This document shows, one piece after another, positions 1-5,832 of a stretch of DNA of 5,832 nucleotides. The stretch comes from an uncultured beta proteobacterium. GTDB lineage: Bacteria > Pseudomonadota > Gammaproteobacteria > Burkholderiales > Burkholderiaceae_C. Every line of letters starts with the position of its first letter. Positions within the stretch are counted from its first letter, which is position 1. Location of the stretch: assembly GCA_903859265.1 (NCBI GenBank), contig CAIOLZ010000159.1:1-5832 (forward strand), given 5' to 3'. The notes beneath the pieces are model-generated. The model was not told the origin of the DNA. It saw nothing but the letters and a program-made list of their open reading frames with translations, and made no database searches. The translations under genes and the position numbers were made by a program.

Positions 1-1128
1 AACCAGCCCATGTTGGGCGTGCTGGGTGCTGAACTGAACGCCACGCCGCGCGAGATTGGACTGGTCCCAACGCTCACGCAACTCGGCTACGCACTGGGTT
101 TGATCCTGTTGGCGCCATTGGGTGACCGGTATGACCGGCGGCGCATCATTCTGGGAAAGGCGGCGATTTTGTGCTTGGCGCTGCTTTTGGCCGCGGCTGC
201 ACAGTCGATTGGCGTGATGCTGATAGCGAGTCTGGCCATTGGCCTGTCAGCCACCATGGCGCAGGACATCGTGCCCGCAGCGGCCACACTGGCCCCGGAG
301 TCCAGCCGGGGGAAAACGGTGGGCAAAGTCATGACCGGGCTGCTCCTGGGCATTTTGCTGTCAAGGGTGGTATCGGGTTTTGTGGCAGAGCACGCCGGAT
401 GGCGCAGCATGTTTGTCGCCGCTGCGGCAAGTGTCGCGCTGCTGGGCGTTGCTGTGTGGCGTGGCCTGCCGCGTTTCAAACCCACGACGCAGATGCCTTA
501 TCTGGCTCTCTTGGGCAGTCTTCTTCACTTGTTGCAAAAGCACCGGGGCTTGCGGCGGGCCGCATTGGCGCAGGGTTTGTTGAGCGTGGCATTCAGCGCG
601 TTTTGGTCAACCTTGGCGGTGATGCTACATGCCCAACCGTTCCATTTAGGCAGTGCCGCTGCCGGCGCTTTCGGATTGGCAGGCGCTGCAGGGGCGCTGG
701 CGGCGCCCATCGCCGGCAAGATTGCTGACCATAGAGGGCCCGAGCGCGTGGCACTCGCCGGAGCCGCGCTGGTCGTTGTCGCCTTTGTCGGCATGGCTCT
801 TGGCAGCCAGGGGGGAAGCCAGGCGCTGTGGATGATCGCTGTTGGCGCCGTGGTGTTTGATCTTGGCATACAGGCGAGCCTGATTGCGCACCAAACCATT
901 GTGTATGGACTCGATCCTGCAGCCCGTAGCCGCATGAACGCTGTGTTGATGGGCAGCATGTTTATTGGCATGGCAAGCGGTGCCTGGCTTGGAAGCCAGG
1001 CCTTGGCCACATGGGGCTGGACCGGCGTATGCGCGCTTGCGGCCTCGGCCGGCGCGGCTGCGTTAGGCGTGCGATGGGTGAGCCAGCGCACCCATTTGGT
1101 CGTCAAGTTCCGCCGAACCTTGTTTTAA
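1..1128 (+). CDS. MFS transporter, 5' end outside the window
   Basis: Inner-membrane major facilitator superfamily transporter, probably a proton-driven exporter; the substrate cannot be told. The frame is open from base 1 and reads N-Q-P before the first Met at position 10. N-Q-P-(M/L) follows the first membrane helix in the YNFM/AraJ-like MFS group, so the true start and helix 1 lie upstream and the Met at 10 is internal. The loop between helices 2 and 3 has the MFS signature A, seen as L-G-D-R-Y-D-R-R-R near codons 40-48. The rest is a run of hydrophobic Ala/Leu/Gly/Val segments with short charged loops, consistent with about 11 remaining helices. The tail is basic (K-F-R-R-T-L-F). A VOC protein gene follows after 22 nt on the same strand, suggesting one transcript. 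Family assignment is firm; substrate and direction of transport are unknown. Confidence 0.9.
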   Translation, partial: NQPMLGVLGAELNATPREIGLVPTLTQLGYALGLILLAPLGDRYDRRRIILGKAAILCLALLLAAAAQSIGVMLIASLAIGLSATMAQDIVPAAATLAPESSRGKTVGKVMTGLLLGILLSRVVSGFVAEHAGWRSMFVAAAASVALLGVAVWRGLPRFKPTTQMPYLALLGSLLHLLQKHRGLRRAALAQGLLSVAFSAFWSTLAVMLHAQPFHLGSAAAGAFGLAGAAGALAAPIAGKIADHRGPERVALAGAALVVVAFVGMALGSQGGSQALWMIAVGAVVFDLGIQASLIAHQTIVYGLDPAARSRMNAVLMGSMFIGMASGAWLGSQALATWGWTGVCALAASAGAAALGVRWVSQRTHLVVKFRRTLF

Positions 1129-1139
1129 TACGATTTTTT

Positions 1140-1144
1140 AAGGA
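1140..1144 (+). promoter_or_regulatory. Ribosome binding site of the VOC gene
   Basis: AAGGA lies 6 nt before the ATG at 1151. It fixes that ATG as the start rather than the in-frame Met at codon 8. Confidence 0.75.
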
Positions 1145-1150
1145 CCCGAT

Positions 1151-1585
1151 ATGAGCGATTCCCCGTCTCCAATGCCACCTTTCCATCTTGCATTTCCTGT
1201 CCACGATATTGCAGTGGCCCGCAAGTTCTATGGTGAGGTGCTGGGATGTTCGGAAGGCCGAAGCAGCCCCGATTGGGTGGATTTCAACTTTTATGGCCAC
1301 CAGATCGTTGCCCATCTTGCGCCCAATGAATGTGGGCACAAGGATGCAAGCCCGGTCGATGGCCATGATGTTCCAGTGCGGCACTTTGGGGTCGTTTTGT
1401 CGATGGACCAGTGGCACGACATGGCGGCCAAGCTGACCGCCATGGGAACGCGGTTTGTCATCGAGCCCTACATACGCTTCAAAGGCGAAGTGGGCGAACA
1501 GGCGACCATGTTCTTCCTGGACCCATCGGGCAACGCCATTGAGTTCAAGGCGTTTGCCAACCTCGACTCTCTGTTTGCGAAGTAG
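1151..1585 (+). CDS. VOC family protein (glyoxalase/bleomycin-resistance/dioxygenase fold)
   Basis: A 144-residue cytoplasmic protein of the vicinal oxygen chelate superfamily, whose members include glyoxalases, extradiol dioxygenases and antibiotic-binding proteins. Two beta-alpha-beta-beta-beta modules are visible. The first starts F-H-L-A-F-P-V-H-D near residues 11-19, followed by the helix with A-R-K-F-Y-G-E-V-L-G (23-32). The second starts R-H-F-G-V-V-L (77-83) and ends F-F-L-D-P-S-G-N-A-I-E-F-K (121-133), the typical VOC closing strand. H12, H78 and E131 sit where the family's metal ligands occur, so the site may bind a divalent metal; this is inferred from pattern. Length is normal for a single-chain VOC protein. 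It follows the MFS gene by 22 nt, so a joint role in detoxification or export is possible but unproven. The substrate is unknown. Confidence 0.88.
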   Translation: MSDSPSPMPPFHLAFPVHDIAVARKFYGEVLGCSEGRSSPDWVDFNFYGHQIVAHLAPNECGHKDASPVDGHDVPVRHFGVVLSMDQWHDMAAKLTAMGTRFVIEPYIRFKGEVGEQATMFFLDPSGNAIEFKAFANLDSLFAK

Positions 1586-1597
1586 CGGGGTGTCCGG

Positions 1598-3502
1598 CTA
1601 TTTCTGCTGATAAATCAGAGTGAGCCAGGCGGTAGTGCCTGGCGTGTTGTAGCCATACACCAACTGGTAATTCTCATTGCTTGCGTTGTCAACCCGCAGG
1701 CGTAGTTTGAATTCGTCATTGAACTGCATGCCTGCATAGATGCTCCACAGTTGATAGGGAGCAAGATTGGGGTTGGAACCATCGGTGCGGGAACCTGAAT
1801 CAATGACCTTGACGCCCACATCGTATTTGTTGTTGGGGCCAAACGCCTTGCTCACATCGATCGAGCCGAAGTTCTTTGCGCGCAAAGCCAGCTGTGCTCC
1901 GTTTTGGTCGATGGGATCCTGGAAGGTATATGCCGCTACAACCCTCAGTCCGTCCTGACTGTATTGGCTGGAGAGTTCCCAGCCTTGGTTGTTGACCAGC
2001 GCGACGTTTTCTGAAATGTAGGTGTCTGGGTTGTAGGTGATGTAATTGATGGTTCGGGAGCTAAACCGCACTGCTCTGACGTTGCCCCAACTCTCGAAAA
2101 ACTCTATCCCGGCCTCATTGGAATACGTGGTTTGCGGCAGCAAACTGGTGTTTCCATATTGGCCATACAACTCAAGCACAGCCGGAGCCCGGAATCCCGT
2201 AGAGGTGGCCGCAGTGAGCTTGAACTTGTCATTGAGCCAATATCCGAATCCCAAAAGTCCGGTATTGACCGAGAAATCTTGCGCAGCATTTTCCGTCACC
2301 GCTTGGTTAACACGCAAGTCATCATGGCGAATATTGGCCTGAAACTCCCATGCATTCCATCTTTGGCCGAAGCCGACATAAGCTGCACTGGACGAACGGG
2401 TTTCCAGAATCGTGCCTGGCAGTCCCTGATAGGCGGGTGTGGCGCCATCGTTAAAACTCTGCGATGCATAGTCCAGACCGAAATTCAATGTCTTCTGCGG
2501 ATCTATTTTGTAGATATTGCTCCACTTGACGATGTCAGTATCCGACGTATTGGCGTAATTGGACGAGGGGCTCAGGCTCTCCGAATTTTGATAACTGAAA
2601 GTCGAATTGATCAGATCGAGTTGTGTTGACCATTCAGAAGATATTCGGTATTTCGAAAATAGCGTGAGGTTGTTCTGGTTGTAGGTGTTGAGTGAGTAAT
2701 TTGTCGGGCCGCTCATGTCATCGTATTGATAATTCGAGTAGGAATACGACTCCTGAACTCCCATCTCAAGACCACGGCCAAAATCATGGCTCACGCTGGC
2801 ATTGGCGGATCGGGCCTGAGAGCCACCTGCATTTGGATTGGCGACATAACCACCGTAAGGGCCAGCCAAGGCTTGCGCCGCATTAATGGGCGCAATTCCG
2901 TCAGTATTCATGCTGGAAATATTGACATTGAATTTTGTGTCGCCGACCCGCCCCCCAACACCGGCAGACGCGTCTATCGTGTTCTGCGAACCCATGGTTG
3001 CGGTCGCATAAAACTTTGGTTCGCCCCCGTTGCCCGCCTTCGTATGGATATCAATCACGCCACCGGTTACCGCCTCTCCGTAAAGGGAACTGGCATTTCC
3101 GCGCAGGATTTCAATGTGGTCAATCAATTGCGGCGATGGCAAGGCGCCGGTCTGCAGCGACCCATATCCGTCGGTTTGAATTCTTACTCCGTCAACATAA
3201 ATTGCGAGGCTGTTGGAGTCCTGCCCTCTCAAAAAGAAAGCCGGTTGCGCACCAAGACCGCCGTAGCGGGAAATTTCGACGCCAGGTTGACCAACCAGAA
3301 GATCTTCGAAAGCTACTGCCTGTGAGCGTTCAATATCCTCGCGCGAGATCACCGTGACGGAAGGAATGACTTCCGAGAGCGATTGCTCAACACGGGTGGC
3401 AGTGACGACTACCGGCTCCATGGACGCTACGCTTTGCGCTTGAAGAGGGGCCGTAAAAACAAATGGCAGCGCTGCTGCCAACATGGACAAACGTGGTTTC
3501 AT
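1598..3502 (-). CDS. btuB: BtuB-like TonB-dependent outer-membrane receptor (cobalamin/corrinoid uptake)
   Basis: Outer-membrane gated channel that imports vitamin B12 or a related corrinoid using TonB energy. The 634-residue product starts with a signal peptide (K-P-R, hydrophobic stretch 7-18, likely cleavage near L-Q-A at 20-22). A TonB box E-P-V-V-V-T-A follows at 29-35, much like the D-T-L-V-V-T-A box of E. coli BtuB. The plug domain spans about 37-155, with L-R-G (91-93), Y-V-D-G-V-R (102-107) and L-R-G-N-A-S-S-L-Y-G (133-142). A beta barrel rich in Tyr, Asn, Ser and Gly fills the rest and ends L-T-L-I-Y-Q-Q-K. Length is close to E. coli BtuB (614). The ATG at 3502 is chosen over an upstream in-frame GTG at 3526 because AAGGAG lies 5 nt before it and the signal peptide then begins normally. 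A cobalamin riboswitch in its leader supports the B12 substrate. Base composition looks less GC-rich than its neighbours. No btuCDF or cobalamin synthesis genes are in the window. Family is near certain; the symbol is by similarity and regulation. Confidence 0.92.
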   Translation of the reverse strand: MKPRLSMLAAALPFVFTAPLQAQSVASMEPVVVTATRVEQSLSEVIPSVTVISREDIERSQAVAFEDLLVGQPGVEISRYGGLGAQPAFFLRGQDSNSLAIYVDGVRIQTDGYGSLQTGALPSPQLIDHIEILRGNASSLYGEAVTGGVIDIHTKAGNGGEPKFYATATMGSQNTIDASAGVGGRVGDTKFNVNISSMNTDGIAPINAAQALAGPYGGYVANPNAGGSQARSANASVSHDFGRGLEMGVQESYSYSNYQYDDMSGPTNYSLNTYNQNNLTLFSKYRISSEWSTQLDLINSTFSYQNSESLSPSSNYANTSDTDIVKWSNIYKIDPQKTLNFGLDYASQSFNDGATPAYQGLPGTILETRSSSAAYVGFGQRWNAWEFQANIRHDDLRVNQAVTENAAQDFSVNTGLLGFGYWLNDKFKLTAATSTGFRAPAVLELYGQYGNTSLLPQTTYSNEAGIEFFESWGNVRAVRFSSRTINYITYNPDTYISENVALVNNQGWELSSQYSQDGLRVVAAYTFQDPIDQNGAQLALRAKNFGSIDVSKAFGPNNKYDVGVKVIDSGSRTDGSNPNLAPYQLWSIYAGMQFNDEFKLRLRVDNASNENYQLVYGYNTPGTTAWLTLIYQQK

Positions 3503-3507
3503 GACTT

Positions 3508-3513
3508 CTCCTT
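3508..3513 (-). promoter_or_regulatory. Shine-Dalgarno sequence of the TonB-dependent receptor
   Basis: On the minus strand AAGGAG stands 5 nt before the ATG at 3502. It decides the start codon. It is also the likely regulated site: GGAGAAGU (3511-3504) can pair with ACUUCUUU (3551-3544) upstream in the leader, which would hide it from the ribosome. Confidence 0.8.
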
Positions 3514-3536
3514 GCAACCAACTCACCCGTGGTTGC
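3514..3536 (-). promoter_or_regulatory. Small hairpin directly before the Shine-Dalgarno sequence
   Basis: On the minus strand GCAACC (3536-3531) and GGUUGC (3519-3514) form a perfect 6-bp stem with an 11-nt loop ending right at the Shine-Dalgarno sequence. It nests inside the proposed sequestering helix. Its GUUGC is also complementary to the GCAAC in the conserved riboswitch core (3711-3707), and loop bases CGGG could pair with CCCG there. A loop-loop contact like that of other cobalamin riboswitches is therefore conceivable; that part is inference. Confidence 0.5.
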
Positions 3537-3546
3537 GTTTTAGAAA

Positions 3547-3605
3547 GAAGTGCGGGGTAATAGTTTGCTAAATCTCAGCCCTGTACTACCACCCCGTAGC
3601 ACTTC
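3547..3605 (-). promoter_or_regulatory. Long stem-loop of the riboswitch expression platform
   Basis: In the minus-strand RNA, GAAGUGC (3605-3599) pairs with GCACUUC (3553-3547). After a 3-nt bulge (3598-3596), GGGGUGGUAGU (3595-3585) pairs with ACUAUUACCCC (3564-3554), including two G-U pairs. That is 18 bp closed by a 20-nt loop. It starts 8 nt after the aptamer and is followed by UUUCU, a poor U tract. It may therefore be an antisequestor for translational control, or less likely a weak intrinsic terminator. Confidence 0.6.
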
Positions 3606-3611
3606 TGCGGT

Positions 3612-3790
3612 TGTGATAGGCCGGTATCCGGGCTCGCAAGACTTGATGTACCGCCTTCCCGGGTTCGTAACCCAGTGGCTTTGTGGTACACCCACACTTG
3701 CTGACCGTTGCGGGGGCAGCATCGGCTTGATCTCTCACGAAGAGAGACGCACCGATTTCCCGTTTAACTTTGACCACTGACGTGATCAAT
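3612..3790 (-). ncRNA. Cobalamin riboswitch aptamer
   Basis: Reading the minus strand, conserved blocks of the adenosylcobalamin/B12 riboswitch occur in order. These are GGGAAAUCGGUGC (3761-3749); the core CUGCCCCCGCAACGG (3719-3705); GCCACUGG (3679-3672); GGGAAGGC (3660-3653); and the B12 box AGCCCGGAUACCGGCC (3634-3619). Supporting helices are readable: AUCGGU/GCCGAU; a UCUCUC/GAGAGA hairpin (3747-3731) with a UUCG-type loop; GCAAG/CUUGC (3701-3697 with 3640-3636); UGUACC/GGUACA (3690-3685 with 3652-3647); and GGGUU/AACCC (3673-3669 with 3665-3661). GUGGU near 3777-3773 can close with AUCAC (3617-3613). It lies in the leader of the receptor gene and, as in this class, should lower its expression when B12 is bound. 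The exact 5' edge is approximate. Confidence 0.95.
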
Positions 3791-3807
3791 GCACCTAAGA
3801 CATCTTA

Positions 3808-3813
3808 ATTTTA
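3808..3813 (-). promoter_or_regulatory. Possible -10 box for the riboswitch-receptor transcript
   Basis: TAAAAT on the minus strand matches TATAAT at 5 of 6 bases. It would start RNA near 3801, just upstream of the aptamer, which is where a start is needed. No good -35 box stands 16-18 nt upstream, so the call is weak. The 3791-3881 stretch up to the lysR stop shows nothing else, including no clear lysR terminator. Confidence 0.35.
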
Positions 3814-3881
3814 GTCTGCAAACCGCTATTACTTTTCCGCAAGCCGCATCTGTTGTCGCTGGTGGAACTGAGCGCGCCGCA

Positions 3882-4781
3882 CTAGATGCATTGGGGAAGC
3901 GTGCTGGCAAGAAAGTCATAGACCAGGCGAATGCGCTTGTTGGTCCGGATTTCCCGGTGGACGGCGAGCCACATGGGCAGGGGCGCAATGGGAAGTGCGT
4001 CCGGCAAAACCTGGACTACGTCAGGGTCTGTTTTAGCCATGTAAGTCGCTATAAAGCCAATTCCCAATCCGGCGCGCACGGCCTGCCACTGCACGACGAA
4101 GTCGTCGGTGCGCAGTGCAAACAAATCCTTGCTGGCCGGAAACCCCAATGCGCGAAAACCGTTGAGGATCGCGGTATCCGTGTCGCTGCCAATGAGTTCG
4201 TGTCCGATCAGATCGACGGGTTGGCGGATGGGCTTCTTGCGGGCCAAGTAGTTGCGGTGTGCGAACGCACCGATGGCAACGTTGCCCAGTTTTCTGGCGA
4301 TAAGCGTACCCTGCTGGGGACGGAACATGCGTACCGCAATGTCGGCCTCGCGCCGCAGCAAGTTGCTCACTGCATTGCTGGCTACGAGTTCGATATCAAT
4401 ATCTGGCAGTGCCTGACGCATTTGCGAAAAAATAGTCGGCAGCAACTGGTACGCGACCGGCGTGCTTGCTGCAACACGCACCGTGCCCCGGCTTTGTGCG
4501 GCAGTTCCCGAAAGCAGTCGGGATAGACTTTCGGCGCTGTCTGCCATGCCACGCGCAGCTTCTGCCAGTTGGAGCGCCGTCGCCGTGGGTACCAAGCCAC
4601 GTCCGGTACGTTCAAAAAGCACCACACCCAGCTGATTTTCCAGTTCTGCAATATGCCGGCCCAACGTCGGCTGGCTGGTATGAACCACCCGGGAAGCGCC
4701 GAGCAGACTGCCGTGATCCAGCGCTGCCAGAAACGATCTGATCAAGCTCCAGTCGAATGACAAGTTTGCGGAAGTAGCCAT
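3882..4781 (-). CDS. LysR-type transcriptional regulator
   Basis: DNA-binding regulator of the LysR family, 299 residues, the usual size. The N-terminal winged helix-turn-helix covers about residues 10-67: F-D-W-S-L-I-R-S-F-L-A-A-L, then the recognition part with S-Q-P-T-L-G-R-H-I-A-E-L-E (36-48), then L-G-V-V-L-F-E-R-T-G-R-G-L (51-63). The S-Q-P-(T/S)-(L/V)-(G/S)-R pattern is diagnostic. The remainder, from about residue 88, is the periplasmic-binding-protein-like effector domain. The ATG at 4781 is taken as start because the helix-turn-helix then begins at the usual distance. An in-frame GTG at 4808 would add nine residues, and neither site has a clear Shine-Dalgarno sequence. The gene is divergent from the SDR/epimerase gene at 4900, so that gene is the likely target. 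The effector is unknown. It also lies upstream of the receptor on the same strand, but the riboswitch leader separates them. Confidence 0.92.
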   Translation of the reverse strand: MATSANLSFDWSLIRSFLAALDHGSLLGASRVVHTSQPTLGRHIAELENQLGVVLFERTGRGLVPTATALQLAEAARGMADSAESLSRLLSGTAAQSRGTVRVAASTPVAYQLLPTIFSQMRQALPDIDIELVASNAVSNLLRREADIAVRMFRPQQGTLIARKLGNVAIGAFAHRNYLARKKPIRQPVDLIGHELIGSDTDTAILNGFRALGFPASKDLFALRTDDFVVQWQAVRAGLGIGFIATYMAKTDPDVVQVLPDALPIAPLPMWLAVHREIRTNKRIRLVYDFLASTLPQCI

Positions 4782-4794
4782 GGCATGGTATTCA

Positions 4795-4828
4795 AATTTG
4801 CATTTCACTTATAAATATATATGCAATT
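4795..4828. promoter_or_regulatory. Inverted repeat, candidate LysR operator between divergent genes
   Basis: AATTTGCAT (4795-4803) and ATGCAATT (4821-4828) form an imperfect inverted repeat (perfect core TTGCAT/ATGCAA, 17 nt apart) around an AT-rich centre. Placement in the divergent promoter region and two-arm symmetry fit a LysR-type binding site, but no binding is shown. Confidence 0.4.
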
Positions 4829-4854
4829 GTGGAGCAGCAGCTTTCTTTTGACAA
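4826..4854 (-). promoter_or_regulatory. Possible lysR promoter
   Basis: On the minus strand TTGTCA (4854-4849) and CACAAT (4831-4826) are spaced by exactly 17 nt and would start RNA near 4819, about 38 nt before the lysR ATG. The -10 half overlaps the right arm of the TTGCAT/ATGCAA repeat, which would allow autoregulation. Matches to consensus are moderate (5/6 and 4/6). Confidence 0.35.
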
Positions 4855-4886
4855 TGCGGGCCATCGCAACAGTTGTTGCCCATTTC

Positions 4887-4892
4887 AAAAGG
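4887..4892 (+). promoter_or_regulatory. Ribosome binding site of the SDR/epimerase gene
   Basis: AAAAGG lies 7 nt before the ATG at 4900 and supports that start. The product then begins M-P-S-T-V-L-I-L-G, the normal first strand of a Rossmann fold. Confidence 0.65.
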
Positions 4893-4899
4893 TTTTGCC

Positions 4900-5832
4900 A
4901 TGCCATCTACTGTTCTCATTCTTGGAGCCCGTGGCCGGTTCGGGCTCGCCGCTGCCCGCGCCTTTGCCGATGCGGGTTGGCAGGTCAAGGGTCTGATTCG
5001 ACCTGGCGCGCGGGCGCCCGAAGGTCATGCGGCGGACGGCCGCATTCACTGGTTGACCGCAGACCTGCACGACACTGCCGGTGTTGTGCGGGCAGCGCAA
5101 GGTGCGACGCTGGTGGTGCACGCCTTGAACCCGGTGTACAACCATAAGGCATGGAGGGCGCAGGCGCTTTCCATGACAGATGCCGCGATCGGCATCACGC
5201 GCGCGCTCGGCGCGACTTTGATGTTCATGGGCAATGTTTATAACTTCGGCGCTGACATGCCCGCAGTTCTGACGGAGGACACGCCGCAGCGGGCAGCCAC
5301 CGTCAAGGGCCAGATCCGGATTGCCATGGAGGACCAGATGCGACGCAGCGGTGTGCGCACCATCGTCATCCGGGCGGGAGATTTTTTCGGCAGCGGAAGG
5401 GGGACCTGGTTCGATCAGGCGATCGTTAAACACATTCAAAAGGGCAAGTTCACCTATCCCGGCCATGCCGAGGTTGCAACCGCATGGGCCTATTTGCCCG
5501 ATCTCGCCCGCACCTTTGTGCAGGTCGCCGCGCATCGCAATCGTTTGGAATCCTTCGAGGTATTCCATTTCCGCGGGCATACCGTCAGTGCCGCTCAGTG
5601 GCTGGAGGCGATCAATCCCATCGCGCGCGAACAGGCCTGGGTAGGCCCGCAATCGCATGTGCGCCGGGTTGCGTTCCCGTGGCTGGCTATCCGATTGGGC
5701 TCGCCCTTTGTAGCGACTTGGGCCGCGCTGATGGAGATGCGGTATTTGTGGAACAGGGCACACACCCTGGACAACCGCAAGCTGCTGGCGCTGATTGGCG
5801 AGGAGCCCCACACGCCGCTTGCCGAGGCGCTG
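4900..5832 (+). CDS. Atypical SDR, NAD(P)-dependent epimerase/dehydratase family, 3' end outside the window
   Basis: Cytoplasmic Rossmann-fold oxidoreductase or epimerase; 311 codons are open to the last base without a stop. The N-terminus shows strand V-L-I-L and the nucleotide-binding G9-x-x-G12-x-x-G15, followed by a helix and, near residue 55, the D-L (A-D-L-H-D) seen in extended SDRs. Further family marks are V-V-H-A-L-N-P (72-78), G-N-V-Y-N-F-G (111-117), L-T-E-D-T-P (124-129) and V-I-R-A-G-D-F-F-G before residue 170. The usual catalytic Tyr-x-x-x-Lys is not visible; its place holds T-V-K-G-Q-I-R (134-140), so activity may differ from classical epimerases. The ATG at 4900 has a ribosome binding site. 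The gene is divergent from a LysR regulator that probably controls it. The long opposite-strand frame across the same DNA has no family features. Substrate unknown. Confidence 0.88.
   Translation, partial: MPSTVLILGARGRFGLAAARAFADAGWQVKGLIRPGARAPEGHAADGRIHWLTADLHDTAGVVRAAQGATLVVHALNPVYNHKAWRAQALSMTDAAIGITRALGATLMFMGNVYNFGADMPAVLTEDTPQRAATVKGQIRIAMEDQMRRSGVRTIVIRAGDFFGSGRGTWFDQAIVKHIQKGKFTYPGHAEVATAWAYLPDLARTFVQVAAHRNRLESFEVFHFRGHTVSAAQWLEAINPIAREQAWVGPQSHVRRVAFPWLAIRLGSPFVATWAALMEMRYLWNRAHTLDNRKLLALIGEEPHTPLAEAL

Noticed and set aside
525..1106. 193-codon minus-strand open frame
   Set aside because: Antisense to the MFS gene; low-complexity Ala/Pro/Thr composition expected from a shadow frame.
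2726..3325. 199-codon plus-strand open frame
   Set aside because: Antisense to the receptor plug domain, which carries strong family motifs; no motif of its own.
3540..3789. Short open frames on both strands across the receptor leader
   Set aside because: The bases are explained by the riboswitch and its expression platform; the frames have no convincing start or motif.
3841..3881. Terminator after the lysR gene
   Set aside because: No GC-rich stem followed by a U run could be found, so transcription from lysR into the riboswitch leader cannot be excluded.
3789..4526. 245-codon plus-strand open frame
   Set aside because: It lies mainly antisense to the LysR gene, whose helix-turn-helix is unmistakable. 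It has no recognisable motif.
4848..4853. Perfect TTGACA -35 box on the plus strand upstream of the epimerase
   Set aside because: No acceptable -10 box lies 16-18 nt downstream. The same bases on the minus strand fit the lysR promoter better.
4885..5811. Long minus-strand open frame opposite the epimerase gene
   Set aside because: It has no recognisable domain and is rich in Arg, Pro, His and Gly, typical of the antisense frame of a GC-rich gene. The plus strand shows a clear Rossmann fold with a ribosome binding site.

Overview
The window is chromosomal-type DNA, most likely from a Gram-negative betaproteobacterium of the Burkholderiales. This rests on the TonB-dependent outer-membrane receptor, the moderately high GC, the compact gene packing and the overall style of the MFS, VOC, LysR and epimerase proteins. 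The taxon is an inference; no rRNA or marker gene is present.

Left part (1-1585, plus strand): the 3' part of an MFS transporter gene that enters from outside the window, then, after 22 nt, a small VOC/glyoxalase-fold protein with a good ribosome binding site. The two are probably co-transcribed.

Middle (1598-3881, minus strand): a 634-codon BtuB-like TonB-dependent receptor converges tail to tail on the VOC gene, with only 12 nt between the stop codons. Its 5' leader (about 3503-3800) holds a well-formed cobalamin riboswitch with almost every conserved block and helix readable by eye. An expression platform follows, in which an 18-bp stem and a helix covering the Shine-Dalgarno sequence compete for the same bases. 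The receptor is therefore most likely a vitamin B12 or corrinoid importer, made when B12 is scarce.

Right part (3882-5832): a LysR-type regulator (minus) is divergent from an atypical SDR/NAD-dependent epimerase (plus, open at the window end). The 118-nt region between them carries a TTGCAT/ATGCAA inverted repeat and a plausible lysR promoter. This is the classic layout of a LysR regulator controlling its divergent neighbour.

No mobile element, tRNA, rRNA or CRISPR was seen. The most notable element is the riboswitch with its switchable leader. The riboswitch class is known, but the expression platform here is specific enough to test.
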